A DNA stretch of 64,000 bases from contig DATKND010000182.1 of assembly GCA_035541475.1 (NCBI GenBank), positions 1-64,000 of the forward strand, read 5' to 3'. A model generated the notes under the pieces. The model was not told the DNA's origin, did not search any database, and was given only the letters and a program-made list of their open reading frames with translations. Origin of the DNA: DASUFZ01 sp035541475. Its GTDB lineage: Bacteria > Myxococcota_A > UBA9160 > SMWR01. Shown here one piece after another: positions 56,823 through 64,000 of the stretch; within the stretch, counting starts at the first letter, position 1; every line of letters begins with the position of its first letter. The position numbers and the translations under genes are program-made.

Positions 56823-58550
56823 CTACTCGAACTCGCGCTGCGGCCCGCCCATCGGCGAGGGCGTGTAGGTGCGCATCAGGAAGTCGAGGTTCTCGGCGAG
56901 CACGCGGCGGCTGGTGCCCGGCATCACGATGCGCGAGACCGAGCCGAGCGAGAGCGCCTCCTTCGGATTCATCAGCTCGCGCTCGTAGCGCTCGCGCAGC
57001 TGCGCGAGGCGCTCGTCGCGCTTGCGCACGGCGACCGCGTCGGGGACGCCCTCCGCGATCGCGCGCTGGAACTCGCTATGCGCCTCGCGCATCTCGTTCT
57101 TGTACATGAACTCGACGCCGCCGCCGGGGCCCATCACGGCGATGCGCGCCTGCGGCATCGCGAAGACCATGTCGGCGCCGACGTAGTGCGAGTTGTAGGC
57201 CGCGTAGGCGCCGCCGAAGGCGTTGCGGATGATCAGCGTGATGCGCGGCACGCGCAGGTCGATGATCGAGTCGAGCAGGCGGCGGCCCTCGAGGATGATG
57301 CCGCGCGACTCCTGCTCGGTGCCCGGCAGGAATCCCGTCACGTCCTCGAGGAAGATCATCGGGATGTTGTAGAGGTTGCAGAAGCGGATGAAGCGCGTGG
57401 CCTTGCGCGCGGCGTCGACGTCGATCTGTCCCGAAGCCACCGCCGAGTTGTTGGCGACGAAGCCGACGACCCAGCCGCCGATGCGCCCGAAGGCGGTGAC
57501 CATGTTGCGGGCGCGCGCCGGCTGGAGCTCGAAGTACTCGCCGTGGTCGCAGATCTGCTGGATGAACAGCGTGATCTCGAGCGGCGTGCTCATGCCGGCC
57601 GCCTGCGAGAAGGTGCGGCGGAAGAGGATGTCCTCCTCGACCGTGAAGCGGTCGATCGGGTCCGACGTCTTCACGAACGGCGCGAGCGTGCGGTGGTTGT
57701 CCGGCAGATAGCCGAGCAGGCGGATCGCGGTCCGCAGCGACGCGAGCTCGTCGGCGGTGGTGAGGTCGCAGACGCCGTTCATCCCGTGGACGCCGGGACC
57801 GCCGAGGTCGTCGGCGCTCACGTCCTCGCCGAGCGCGCTCTTCACGACACCGGGCCCCGTCAGCCCGATGAAGGTGTCGTCGCACTGGATCATGAAGGAG
57901 CCCTGGCGCGGCAGGTACGCGCCGCCGCCCGCGTTGTAGCCGAACATCAGGCTGATGCTCGGCACGACGCCGCTGATCTTTCGCAGCGCGCAGAAGGCCT
58001 CGCTGTAGCCGTCGAGACCGCCGACGCCGGCCGGCACGAACGCGCCTGCCGAGTCGTTCATCCCGATCAGCGGGATGCCGCGCTCGGCCGCCATGTAGAT
58101 CAGGCGCGCGAGCTTCGCCCCGTTGGTCGCGTCCATCGAGCCGGCGCGCAGGGTGAAGTCGTGGCCGTAGACCGCGACGTCGCGGCCTTGGATGGAGAGG
58201 ATCCCGGTCACGATCGACGCGCCGTCGAGACCCTTGCCCCAGTTCTGCCACAGGAGGTTCGGCTCGCGCTGCGTCAGCACGCGGATGCGCTCGAACACGG
58301 TCATGCGGCCCTTGGCGTGCTGGACCCGCACGCGCTCGGGACCGCCGCCCTGCGCCGGCCTTTCGAGCAGCTCGCGGCCGAGCTCGAGCGCCGCGTCATA
58401 GGCGCCGGGATGGTTCCGCGACGCAGCCGCCGATCGCCGGAAGGGATCGTCGAGCGAGTAGGGCGGCGACGCGTCCATGGGTCCTTCCGAGGGCCGGGCG
58501 GGCATCTGGTTAGCATAGATCGGCAGGTCGGGGCCTTTTCCGCGCGTCAT
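56823..58550 (-). CDS. Acyl-CoA carboxylase carboxyltransferase subunit (PCC/MCC beta type)
   Basis: 575 residues. Crotonase-fold halves with GRMTVFERI, GHDFTLRAGSMDATNGAKL, LIGMNDSAGAFV, GYNAGGGAYLPRQ and MIFLEDVTGFLPG, IIRNAFGGAYAAYNS. Both halves are in one chain as in propionyl- and methylcrotonyl-CoA carboxylases. ATG 58550 overlaps the accC stop (ATGA) and has AGGA upstream. An ATG at 58478 has a stronger GGAAGG; the 24 residues before it are not conserved, so the start is uncertain. Confidence 0.92.
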   Translation of the reverse strand: MTRGKGPDLPIYANQMPARPSEGPMDASPPYSLDDPFRRSAAASRNHPGAYDAALELGRELLERPAQGGGPERVRVQHAKGRMTVFERIRVLTQREPNLLWQNWGKGLDGASIVTGILSIQGRDVAVYGHDFTLRAGSMDATNGAKLARLIYMAAERGIPLIGMNDSAGAFVPAGVGGLDGYSEAFCALRKISGVVPSISLMFGYNAGGGAYLPRQGSFMIQCDDTFIGLTGPGVVKSALGEDVSADDLGGPGVHGMNGVCDLTTADELASLRTAIRLLGYLPDNHRTLAPFVKTSDPIDRFTVEEDILFRRTFSQAAGMSTPLEITLFIQQICDHGEYFELQPARARNMVTAFGRIGGWVVGFVANNSAVASGQIDVDAARKATRFIRFCNLYNIPMIFLEDVTGFLPGTEQESRGIILEGRRLLDSIIDLRVPRITLIIRNAFGGAYAAYNSHYVGADMVFAMPQARIAVMGPGGGVEFMYKNEMREAHSEFQRAIAEGVPDAVAVRKRDERLAQLRERYERELMNPKEALSLGSVSRIVMPGTSRRVLAENLDFLMRTYTPSPMGGPQREFE

Positions 58551-59902
58551 GCCGGTTCGGTCCTGGCTTGCAGATGCTGCTCGATGAAGCCCGTGTCGTA
58601 GCGGCCTTCCAGGAAGACGGGATGGCGCACCACGCGACGGTGGAAGGACAGCGTGCTGCGGACGCCCTCGAGCGCGAACTCGTCGAGCGCGGCGCGCAGC
58701 CGCGAGATCGCCTCGGGGCGATCGTTGCCCCAGGCGGTCAGCTTGGCGAGCAGCGGGTCGTAGTGCGTCGTGACCGCGTCACCGACCTCGACGCCAGCAT
58801 CGATCCGCACGCCGAATCCGCCTGGCGGCCGCCAGCGCTCGATGCGCCCGGGCGACGGCAGGAAGTTGCGGTCGGGGTCCTCGGCGTAGATGCGGACCTC
58901 GATCGCGTGGCCGCGCATCGCGACATCCTGCTGCGAGAGCGAGAGCGGCTCGCCAGCGGCGATGCGGATCTGCGCCTTCACGAGATCGAGGCCGGTGATC
59001 GCCTCCGTCACGGGATGCTCGACCTGGATGCGCGTGTTCATCTCGAGGAAGTAGAAGTGCCCACTCGCGTCGAGCAGGAACTCGACCGTGCCGGCGCCCT
59101 CGTAGCCGACCGCGCGCGCCGCCGCGACGGCCGCCGCGCCGAGCCGCTCGCGCATCGACGCGTCGATCCGCGCCGGCGCCTCCTCGATCAGCTTCTGGTG
59201 TCGGCGCTGGATCGAGCACTCGCGCTCGAAGCAGTGCACCACGTGGCCGCGCGAGTCGGCGAGCACCTGCACCTCCACGTGACGCGGGCCGTCGACGAGC
59301 TTCTCGAGGTAGAGCGTCCCGTCGCCGAAGGCGCGCTGCGCCTCGCCGCGCCCGCGCTCGAGCGCGTCGGCGAGCTTCGATTCCTCGCGCACGATCCGCA
59401 TGCCGCGACCGCCGCCGCCCGCGCTCGCCTTGACGATCACCGGGAAGCCGCCGAGCGCGCGCGCGGCCTCGAGCGCCTCGCCAGCGCTGGCGACGGCCTC
59501 GCTCCCGGGCACGACCGACACACCCGCGCGCGCCATGATGCGACGCGAGCCGAGCTTCGAGCCCATCGCGCGGATGACGTCGCCGGTCGGCCCCACGAAG
59601 CGGATGCCGCGCGCCTTGCACAGATCCGCGAAGGCGCCGTTCTCGGCCAGGAAGCCGTAGCCCGGGTGGATCGCGTCGGCGCCGATCGACTCCGCGACCC
59701 CGACGATGCGCTCCGCCGCGAGATACGACTCGCGCGCGGGCGCCGGTCCGCAGACGTGAACCTCGTCGGCCAGCCGGGCGTGGAAGGCGTCGCGGTCCGC
59801 CTCGGACGCGATCGCCGCGGTCGGGATGCCGAGCTCACGTCCGGCGCGGAGCACGCGCGCGGCGATCTCGCCGCGGTTCGCGACCAGCAGCTTGCGGAAC
59901 AA
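58547..59902 (-). CDS. accC: Biotin carboxylase AccC-type subunit
   Basis: 451 residues, normal AccC length, no carrier domain. LLVANRGEIAARV, IHPGYGFLAENGAFA, KASAGGGGRGMR, ERECSIQRRHQKLIEE and EMNTRIQVEHPVTEAITG are all canonical, unlike the second biotin carboxylase downstream. The start is a TTG at 59902, 4 nt after the malic enzyme stop. It lies between malic enzyme and carboxyltransferase in one operon, so it probably serves an acyl-CoA carboxylase rather than only fatty-acid synthesis. Confidence 0.93.
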   Translation of the reverse strand: MFRKLLVANRGEIAARVLRAGRELGIPTAAIASEADRDAFHARLADEVHVCGPAPARESYLAAERIVGVAESIGADAIHPGYGFLAENGAFADLCKARGIRFVGPTGDVIRAMGSKLGSRRIMARAGVSVVPGSEAVASAGEALEAARALGGFPVIVKASAGGGGRGMRIVREESKLADALERGRGEAQRAFGDGTLYLEKLVDGPRHVEVQVLADSRGHVVHCFERECSIQRRHQKLIEEAPARIDASMRERLGAAAVAAARAVGYEGAGTVEFLLDASGHFYFLEMNTRIQVEHPVTEAITGLDLVKAQIRIAAGEPLSLSQQDVAMRGHAIEVRIYAEDPDRNFLPSPGRIERWRPPGGFGVRIDAGVEVGDAVTTHYDPLLAKLTAWGNDRPEAISRLRAALDEFALEGVRSTLSFHRRVVRHPVFLEGRYDTGFIEQHLQARTEPA

Positions 59903-59906
59903 GAAG

Positions 59907-61193
59907 CTAGGGCTCGGCCAGGTGCCCGACCGTCTCCTCGAGGCGCTGTCGGTACGCCACGAGATCGACCTTGCGCCGCGCGACGCCGCTCTCCATCGCG
60001 GCCTGCGCCACGGCGAGCGGGACGTAGATCAGCATCCGCGGGTCGAAGGGCTTCGGGATGATGTAGCTCGGCCCGAAGTCGAAGACGTCGTTCGGGTACG
60101 CCTCGGCCACGACCTTCGGCACCGCCTCGCCGCGCGTCGCGAGCTCGGCGAGCGCGTTCACCGCGGCATGCTTCATCGGCTCGTTGATCTTGCTTGCGCG
60201 CACGTCGAGCGCGCCGCGGAAGATGAAGGGGAAGCCGAGCACGTTGTTGACCTGGTTCGGGTAGTCGGAGCGGCCCGTCGCGATGATCGCGTCGGGACGC
60301 ACGCGGCGGACGGCCTCCGGCGCGATCTCGGGATCGGGGTTGGCCATCGCGAAGATGATCGGGCGCTTCGCCATGCGCTGGACCATCTCGGGCGTCACGA
60401 CTCCGGCCTGCGAGAGCCCGACGAAGACGTCGGCGTCGCGCAGGGCGTCGGACAAGGTTCGAGCGTCGGTGTCGCGGGCGAGCGCCTCCTTGTAGCGGTT
60501 CATGCCCTCGCGCCGACCGGCGTAGATCACGCCGCGGCTGTCGCAGAGCGTGATGTTCTCCGCGGGCACGCCGAGGTCGCGGTAGAGCCTCGCGCAGGCG
60601 ATGCCCGAGGCGCCGGCGCCGTTGAACACGACCCGGATGTCTTCGAGCGAGCGGCCGGTGAGCTGCACCGCGTTCAGCAGCGCCGCGCCCGAGATGATCG
60701 CCGTGCCGTGCTGGTCATCGTGGAAGACGGGGATGTCGAGGCTCTCGATCAGGCGCCTCTCGATCTCGAAGCACTCGGGCGCGCGGATGTCCTCGAGGTT
60801 GATGCCGCCGAAGGTCGGCGCGATCAGCTCCACCGTGCGCACGATCTCGTCGACGTCCTCGCTCGCAATCTCGATGTCGAAGACGTCGATGTCGGCGAAG
60901 CGCTTGAACAGCACCGCCTTGCCTTCCATCACCGGCTTGGCGGCGCTGGGACCGAGATTGCCGAGGCCGAGCACGGCGGTGCCGTTCGTGACCACGGCGA
61001 CGAGGTTCCCGCGACCGGTGTACTTGAAGACGTCGTCCGGATCGCGCGCGATCTCGCGGCAGGGCTCTGCAACCCCAGGGGAGTACGCGAGCGAGAGATC
61101 TTCCTGGGTGCGAGTGGGCTTGGTGGGGGTGATCTTGAGCTTGCCGGGCCGGCCCTTCGAGTGATAGGCCAGCGCCTGCTCTCGGGTGATCAA
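59907..61193 (-). CDS. maeB: Malic enzyme (short, NAD(P)-dependent)
   Basis: 428 residues, the short form without the phosphotransacetylase-like tail. Oxidatively decarboxylates malate to pyruvate. KITPTKPTRTQEDLSLAYSPGVAEP, TNGTAVLGLGNLGP, VFHDDQHGTAII (metal site), VFNGAGASGIACARL (NAD(P) loop) and ANPDPEI are present. The start is a TTG at 61193 with AGGA just before. First gene of the operon leading into the carboxylase genes, with a predicted extended -10 promoter about 90 nt upstream. Confidence 0.93.
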   Translation of the reverse strand: MITREQALAYHSKGRPGKLKITPTKPTRTQEDLSLAYSPGVAEPCREIARDPDDVFKYTGRGNLVAVVTNGTAVLGLGNLGPSAAKPVMEGKAVLFKRFADIDVFDIEIASEDVDEIVRTVELIAPTFGGINLEDIRAPECFEIERRLIESLDIPVFHDDQHGTAIISGAALLNAVQLTGRSLEDIRVVFNGAGASGIACARLYRDLGVPAENITLCDSRGVIYAGRREGMNRYKEALARDTDARTLSDALRDADVFVGLSQAGVVTPEMVQRMAKRPIIFAMANPDPEIAPEAVRRVRPDAIIATGRSDYPNQVNNVLGFPFIFRGALDVRASKINEPMKHAAVNALAELATRGEAVPKVVAEAYPNDVFDFGPSYIIPKPFDPRMLIYVPLAVAQAAMESGVARRKVDLVAYRQRLEETVGHLAEP

Positions 61194-61287
61194 GGTCCTT
61201 CTCCGACGGGGGAACGCTCCGACCAGGATGGGATGGTGGAGGCCGCTTCACACCGAGCCGAGTCGGGCCGGGGTGAAAGAGGGCCGC

Positions 61288-61296
61288 AGCATACCA
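61288..61296 (-). promoter_or_regulatory. Extended -10 promoter of the malic enzyme-carboxylase operon
   Basis: Minus strand TGG-TATGCT (61296-61288): TATGCT matches the -10 at four of six and TG lies one base upstream. No good -35 at 17 nt. The start near 61281 would leave a leader of about 88 nt. Confidence 0.4.
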
Positions 61297-61415
61297 GATT
61301 CAACCAGCGTTCCGGCAGCGGCCGTGCTCGACGACTGGCGCCCGGTCGACGCGAGTCGTCCGCGCGGGCTGGGGAGGCCCCGGCCTCGCCCACTCTTGGA
61401 CGTGGTGCCGAGCTT

Positions 61416-62204
61416 CTAGACGTGATGCCCGAGCTCGCGCGACAGCCGCTCGGCCGCGCCAGAGACCCGGGGCAGGATCTGCTCGAGCAGCGAGCGCTCG
61501 TCCGCCCGACACGCCGGAGCCGACACCGAGAGCGCCGCGACGACCCGTCCCGTCACGTCGTGCACCGGCGCCGCCGCGCAGCAGAGTCCCTCCTCGCACT
61601 CCTCGAGATCGAGCGCGAAGCCCTGACCCGCGACGGTGCGCACGTGCTCGAAGAACTTCGTCGGGTCCTGGATGGTGCGCCGCGTGCGCGCCTCGAGTCC
61701 CTGCGACGTGACGACCTCCTTGTCGAAGGACTCGCGCTCCGCATCGGGTCCGCACGCGAGCAGCACCTTGCCGAGCGCCGTGCAGTGGACCGGGAGCCGC
61801 TGGCCCACGCGCAGTGAGCTCACCACCATGCGACTCGGCGCGACGCCGGCCACGTGCACGACGTCGAAGCCGTCGAGCATCGCGAGGTGCGCCGACTCAG
61901 CGGTGGAGCTCGCGAGCTCCTCCAGATATGCCGGACCGCGCGCGAGCAGCGGCCGACTTCGGCTGAACGCCTGTCCGAGCTGGAGCGCGGCGAGTCCGAG
62001 TCGATAGCGACCCGTCGCCACGTTCTGCTCGATGTATCCCGCCTCCTCCAACGTCGCGAGCAGCCGGAACACGTTGTTCTTGTGCAGTCGGAGTCGCCTG
62101 CCGAGCTCGGCCACTCCGACCTCGACCTCGTTGCGGAACTCTTCGAGCAGCCGCAGTGCATTGGTCACGGTCAGGATCGCGTAATCGCCCTTCGCCTTCC
62201 TCAT
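61416..62204 (-). CDS. IclR-family transcriptional regulator
   Basis: 262 residues from ATG 62204. Winged helix at about 8-70 (LGRRLRLHKNNVFRLLATLEEAGYI), then the IclR effector domain with LAMLDGFDVVHVA, LPVHCTALGKVLLA and CCAAAPVHDVTGRVVAALSVSAP. IclR proteins usually bind small carboxylates or aromatics and control a nearby operon; the malic enzyme and carboxylase genes 220 nt downstream on the same strand are the natural candidates. Fourteen residues of open frame before the ATG are ignored. Confidence 0.92.
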   Translation of the reverse strand: MRKAKGDYAILTVTNALRLLEEFRNEVEVGVAELGRRLRLHKNNVFRLLATLEEAGYIEQNVATGRYRLGLAALQLGQAFSRSRPLLARGPAYLEELASSTAESAHLAMLDGFDVVHVAGVAPSRMVVSSLRVGQRLPVHCTALGKVLLACGPDAERESFDKEVVTSQGLEARTRRTIQDPTKFFEHVRTVAGQGFALDLEECEEGLCCAAAPVHDVTGRVVAALSVSAPACRADERSLLEQILPRVSGAAERLSRELGHHV

Positions 62205-62703
62205 CGGTCTGAGTCCCCAACCCCTCAGCCCGCGGACACCTCCCACCCTCGCGTGTGCATCTGCGGGCCGGGGGGAAGCCCGAGCTGCATCACTCGACGG
62301 AGACTGCTGCTCTCGACTCTCCTCGCTTCGCGCGTCGAACCAGATCCCCGACGGGGGTCATGCAACGCGTCCACCGACGGAAGCTGCGTGCGCATGATCG
62401 TCGACGAGCCGGTCGTGCCCTCGAGGCGCACTTGCAATCTCTGCATCATTCGACCGACCTCGGGAGCGCTACTTCGACTTGCGCCTGGCACTGTTCGGCG
62501 TGGCCCCTCGGCGACGCCCAGCCATCTGCTTCCTGCCCGGAGAGAGAGAGAGCGGCAGACGCGCTCTCTTATCCGGTCGCCATCGGAGTGTCAAGCATTC
62601 TTCCGTCGGAATTCTCGCGCGACGCGATTGCGTGTCGTCACGAACCGAGCCACGCCACCGACGGGAAACCGAAATCGGACATGACGGCGCGCGCGAACTT
62701 TTT
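62205..62703 (-). other. Gene-free region between lspA and the IclR gene
   Basis: About 500 bp with no recognised gene. It contains the predicted promoter of the IclR gene (62566-62594) and a GA-rich run near 62540-62552. A GTG-initiated frame of 88 codons (62225-62491, minus) has no conserved motif or ribosome site and is not called. The resulting leader of about 355 nt is unexplained. Confidence 0.5.
62566..62594 (-). promoter_or_regulatory. Sigma-70 promoter toward the IclR gene
   Basis: Minus strand: perfect -35 TTGACA (62594-62589), 17-nt spacer, TAAGAG (62571-62566). Start near 62559, about 355 nt ahead of the IclR ATG. Confidence 0.5.
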
Positions 62704-63222
62704 TCAGCGAGCGCTCTCGCCGGGCTCGGGGCTCGCGCGCTTCTCGCCCTCTGCGGCGAGCAGCTCGAGGATGAGCAGCGCCACTCCGATGACGATGAAG
62801 CTGTCGGCGAAGTTGAAGTCGGGCCACGAGTAGCCGCCCCACAGCTTGATGTGGAGAAAGTCCACGACTTCGCGCAGCCACAGTCGATCGATCAAGTTGC
62901 CGACGGCACCCCCGAGGATCAGACCGAGTGCGAACGCATGCAGTCGGTCCCCCGGGGCCAGCTGGCGGAAGAACGAGAGGATGATGCCGATCGCCAACAC
63001 AGACACGATCACGAAGAACCAGATGCGAACGAGCGGATCTCCGTCGGAGAAGAGACCGAACGCCGCGCCCGGATTGCGCACATGAGTGAGGTAAAAGAAA
63101 CCCGGGATGATCTCGTACTTGTCGGTGTAGGTCAGGAAGTGCGAGACGAGTCGCTTGCTGACGAAGTCGGCGGCGAGGCTTGCGCCAAAGGCGATCGATC
63201 CCACGCGCAGCTTCGGCGTCAT
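62704..63222 (-). CDS. lspA: Lipoprotein signal peptidase LspA (signal peptidase II)
   Basis: 172 residues, four membrane helices. Catalytic aspartates in GNLIDRL and FNFADSFIVIG, with HVRNPGAAFG and VVDFLHI. Cleaves lipoprotein signal peptides after diacylglyceryl transfer; several predicted substrates are in this window. The second catalytic motif contains an extra LWGGYSWPDFN before NFAD, as is common. Lies 36 nt after the TPR lipoprotein. Confidence 0.95.
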   Translation of the reverse strand: MTPKLRVGSIAFGASLAADFVSKRLVSHFLTYTDKYEIIPGFFYLTHVRNPGAAFGLFSDGDPLVRIWFFVIVSVLAIGIILSFFRQLAPGDRLHAFALGLILGGAVGNLIDRLWLREVVDFLHIKLWGGYSWPDFNFADSFIVIGVALLILELLAAEGEKRASPEPGESAR

Positions 63223-63258
63223 CGGGCGCGCGAACCTATCACACGCACCCTCTGGGGT

Positions 63259-63768
63259 CTAACGCAGCTCGTCAGCATCGAGACGTCCATCGCCCCACAC
63301 GTCGGGCGCGCTCTCCGCGGCGCGCTCGAGCAGCTCATGGGCTCGAACGGTTTCTCCGGTCTGTGCGAGTGCGAGTCCGCGCAGTCCTTCGAGATGCACC
63401 TCGGCCCCAGGGGAGGGATCGGCATCCGCGGAGAGCAGATCCTCGGCGCGATCGACGTATTGGAGCACGAGCTCCGGCTCGTCTTGCTCCGCGCTCTGCC
63501 GCGCGAGCGCGAGATAGGCGTAGGGGTTGCCCGAGTCCACCTGGAGCGCGCGCTGGTAGAGCGAGCGCGCGCGCTCGAACTCGTGCGCGGAGTCCGCGCG
63601 CAGACCTTCGAGCACGAGCTGCTGCGATGCGCGCCGCGTCTCGTCTCCATCGCGCGCGACGTCGCGGATGCGCATCGACGGCTGCGGCGCCTGCGTCGGG
63701 GCGATCGCGCATCCCCACGCGATCGAGGCCGTGACGATCGCGAGCGCGCCGCGCCGGAGCGCGCGCAT
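63259..63768 (-). CDS. Small TPR-containing lipoprotein
   Basis: 169 residues from ATG 63768, which shares a base with the upstream stop (TGATG). Lipoprotein signal with Cys20 in ASIAWGCAIAP. Two or three TPR-like helical repeats (EFERARSLYQRALQVDSGNPYAYLALAR, VLQYVDRAEDLL, AHELLERAAESAP). Probably an envelope lipoprotein acting with the penicillin-binding protein encoded just before it. Confidence 0.8.
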   Translation of the reverse strand: MRALRRGALAIVTASIAWGCAIAPTQAPQPSMRIRDVARDGDETRRASQQLVLEGLRADSAHEFERARSLYQRALQVDSGNPYAYLALARQSAEQDEPELVLQYVDRAEDLLSADADPSPGAEVHLEGLRGLALAQTGETVRAHELLERAAESAPDVWGDGRLDADELR

Positions 63769-64000
63769 CACAGCCGACCCCGCAGCCAGTGGAAGAGACC
63801 GCCGCCGGTCGGCGGCACGTCGTCCGCGGGACAGATCTCCGTCGGAAGCGTTCCCGCGAGGAAGAACTCGTCGCGGCGGCCGGGGCAGCCGGCGAGCGCG
63901 AGCGCGCCCGAGCCCGGATCGATCGACGCCTGCTCGATCACCGGAGGCTTCGGGAAGCCGCCGCGCACGACGCCGCCGGTCACGCCCTCGATGAAGCTGC
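63768..64000 (-). CDS. Class A penicillin-binding protein, C-terminal fragment (partial)
   Basis: Only the last 77 codons are in the window. SFIEGVTGGVVRGGFPKPP is followed by VIEQASIDPGSGALALAGCPGRRDEFFLAGTLPTEICP, which matches the C-terminal end of PBP1A-type transglycosylase/transpeptidases (a variant of the usual ...VDPATG...P... G-EPT). The tail ends in HWLRGRL. The 5' end and catalytic domains lie beyond 64000. The next gene is coupled by GTGA/TGATG. Confidence 0.7.
   Translation of the reverse strand, partial: SFIEGVTGGVVRGGFPKPPVIEQASIDPGSGALALAGCPGRRDEFFLAGTLPTEICPADDVPPTGGGLFHWLRGRL

Noticed and set aside
62225..62491. 88-codon frame in front of the IclR gene
   Set aside because: GTG-initiated, no ribosome site, no conserved motif, composition no different from the surrounding non-coding DNA.
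62538..62553. GA repeat as a phase-variation tract
   Set aside because: It is short, imperfect, and not inside a gene or between promoter elements.

Overview
The window is a 64 kb piece of a very GC-rich, gene-dense bacterial chromosome. Genes overlap by GTGA, ATGA or TGATG junctions, and GTG and TTG starts are common. The neighbourhoods point to a deltaproteobacterial-type lineage (Myxococcota/Desulfobacterota sensu lato): rpsU-dnaG-rpoD, rho-prfA-prmC-murA-his, rplU-rpmA-obg-proBA-nadD-rsfS, sigma-54 signalling and SelA. This is an inference from content and gene order. No tRNA, rRNA, CRISPR array, IS element or phage gene was found.

Layout. 1-4.5 kb (minus): a lipoprotein, rpoD, dnaG and rpsU, led by a likely promoter at 4467-4495. 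4.5-5.8 kb: a decayed lipoprotein gene and two small exported proteins. 5.9-19.6 kb (minus): a long co-oriented block with HNH nuclease, ParA-like ATPase, J-like/RodZ-like protein, rluD, pgeF, rho, prfA, prmC, murA, hisD, hisB, hisH, a lipoprotein, hisA and hisF. 19.7-21.1 kb: selA (minus). 21.5-29.3 kb (plus): rng, rplU, rpmA, obg, proB, proA, nadD, rsfS, comF. 29.3-42.9 kb (minus): a PAS-HisKA-receiver protein, trxB, glutaredoxin, a six-helix membrane protein, a receiver-PAS protein, a DUF1232 protein, glutamate-cysteine ligase, an M23 peptidase with a long structured leader, an aminotransferase, an acetyltransferase, an exported protein and a double-length ThyX.

43.0-48.1 kb (plus) is the most unusual part. 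A perfect 20-bp palindrome and a textbook sigma-54 promoter precede a protein built like NtrC, but with a histidine-kinase module in place of the DNA-binding domain and degenerate receiver, AAA+ and ATPase parts. It is followed by an intact NtrC-type activator. A second sigma-54-type promoter then leads into a receiver-HD-GYP protein, and the unit closes with a strong terminator. It reads as a small self-contained sigma-54/c-di-GMP signalling module.

48.3-64 kb: tatA/B-tatC, nudC, a TPR lipoprotein translationally overlapped with a sulfatase-fold lipoprotein, an acyl-CoA carboxylase operon (malic enzyme, AccC-like biotin carboxylase, carboxyltransferase, and a 913-residue second biotin carboxylase fused to a biotin carrier domain), an IclR regulator, lspA, a TPR lipoprotein and the C-terminus of a class A penicillin-binding protein. 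The malic enzyme and carboxylases plausibly link C4 acids, acetyl-CoA and acyl-CoA carboxylation. The substrate of the carboxylase cannot be fixed from sequence.
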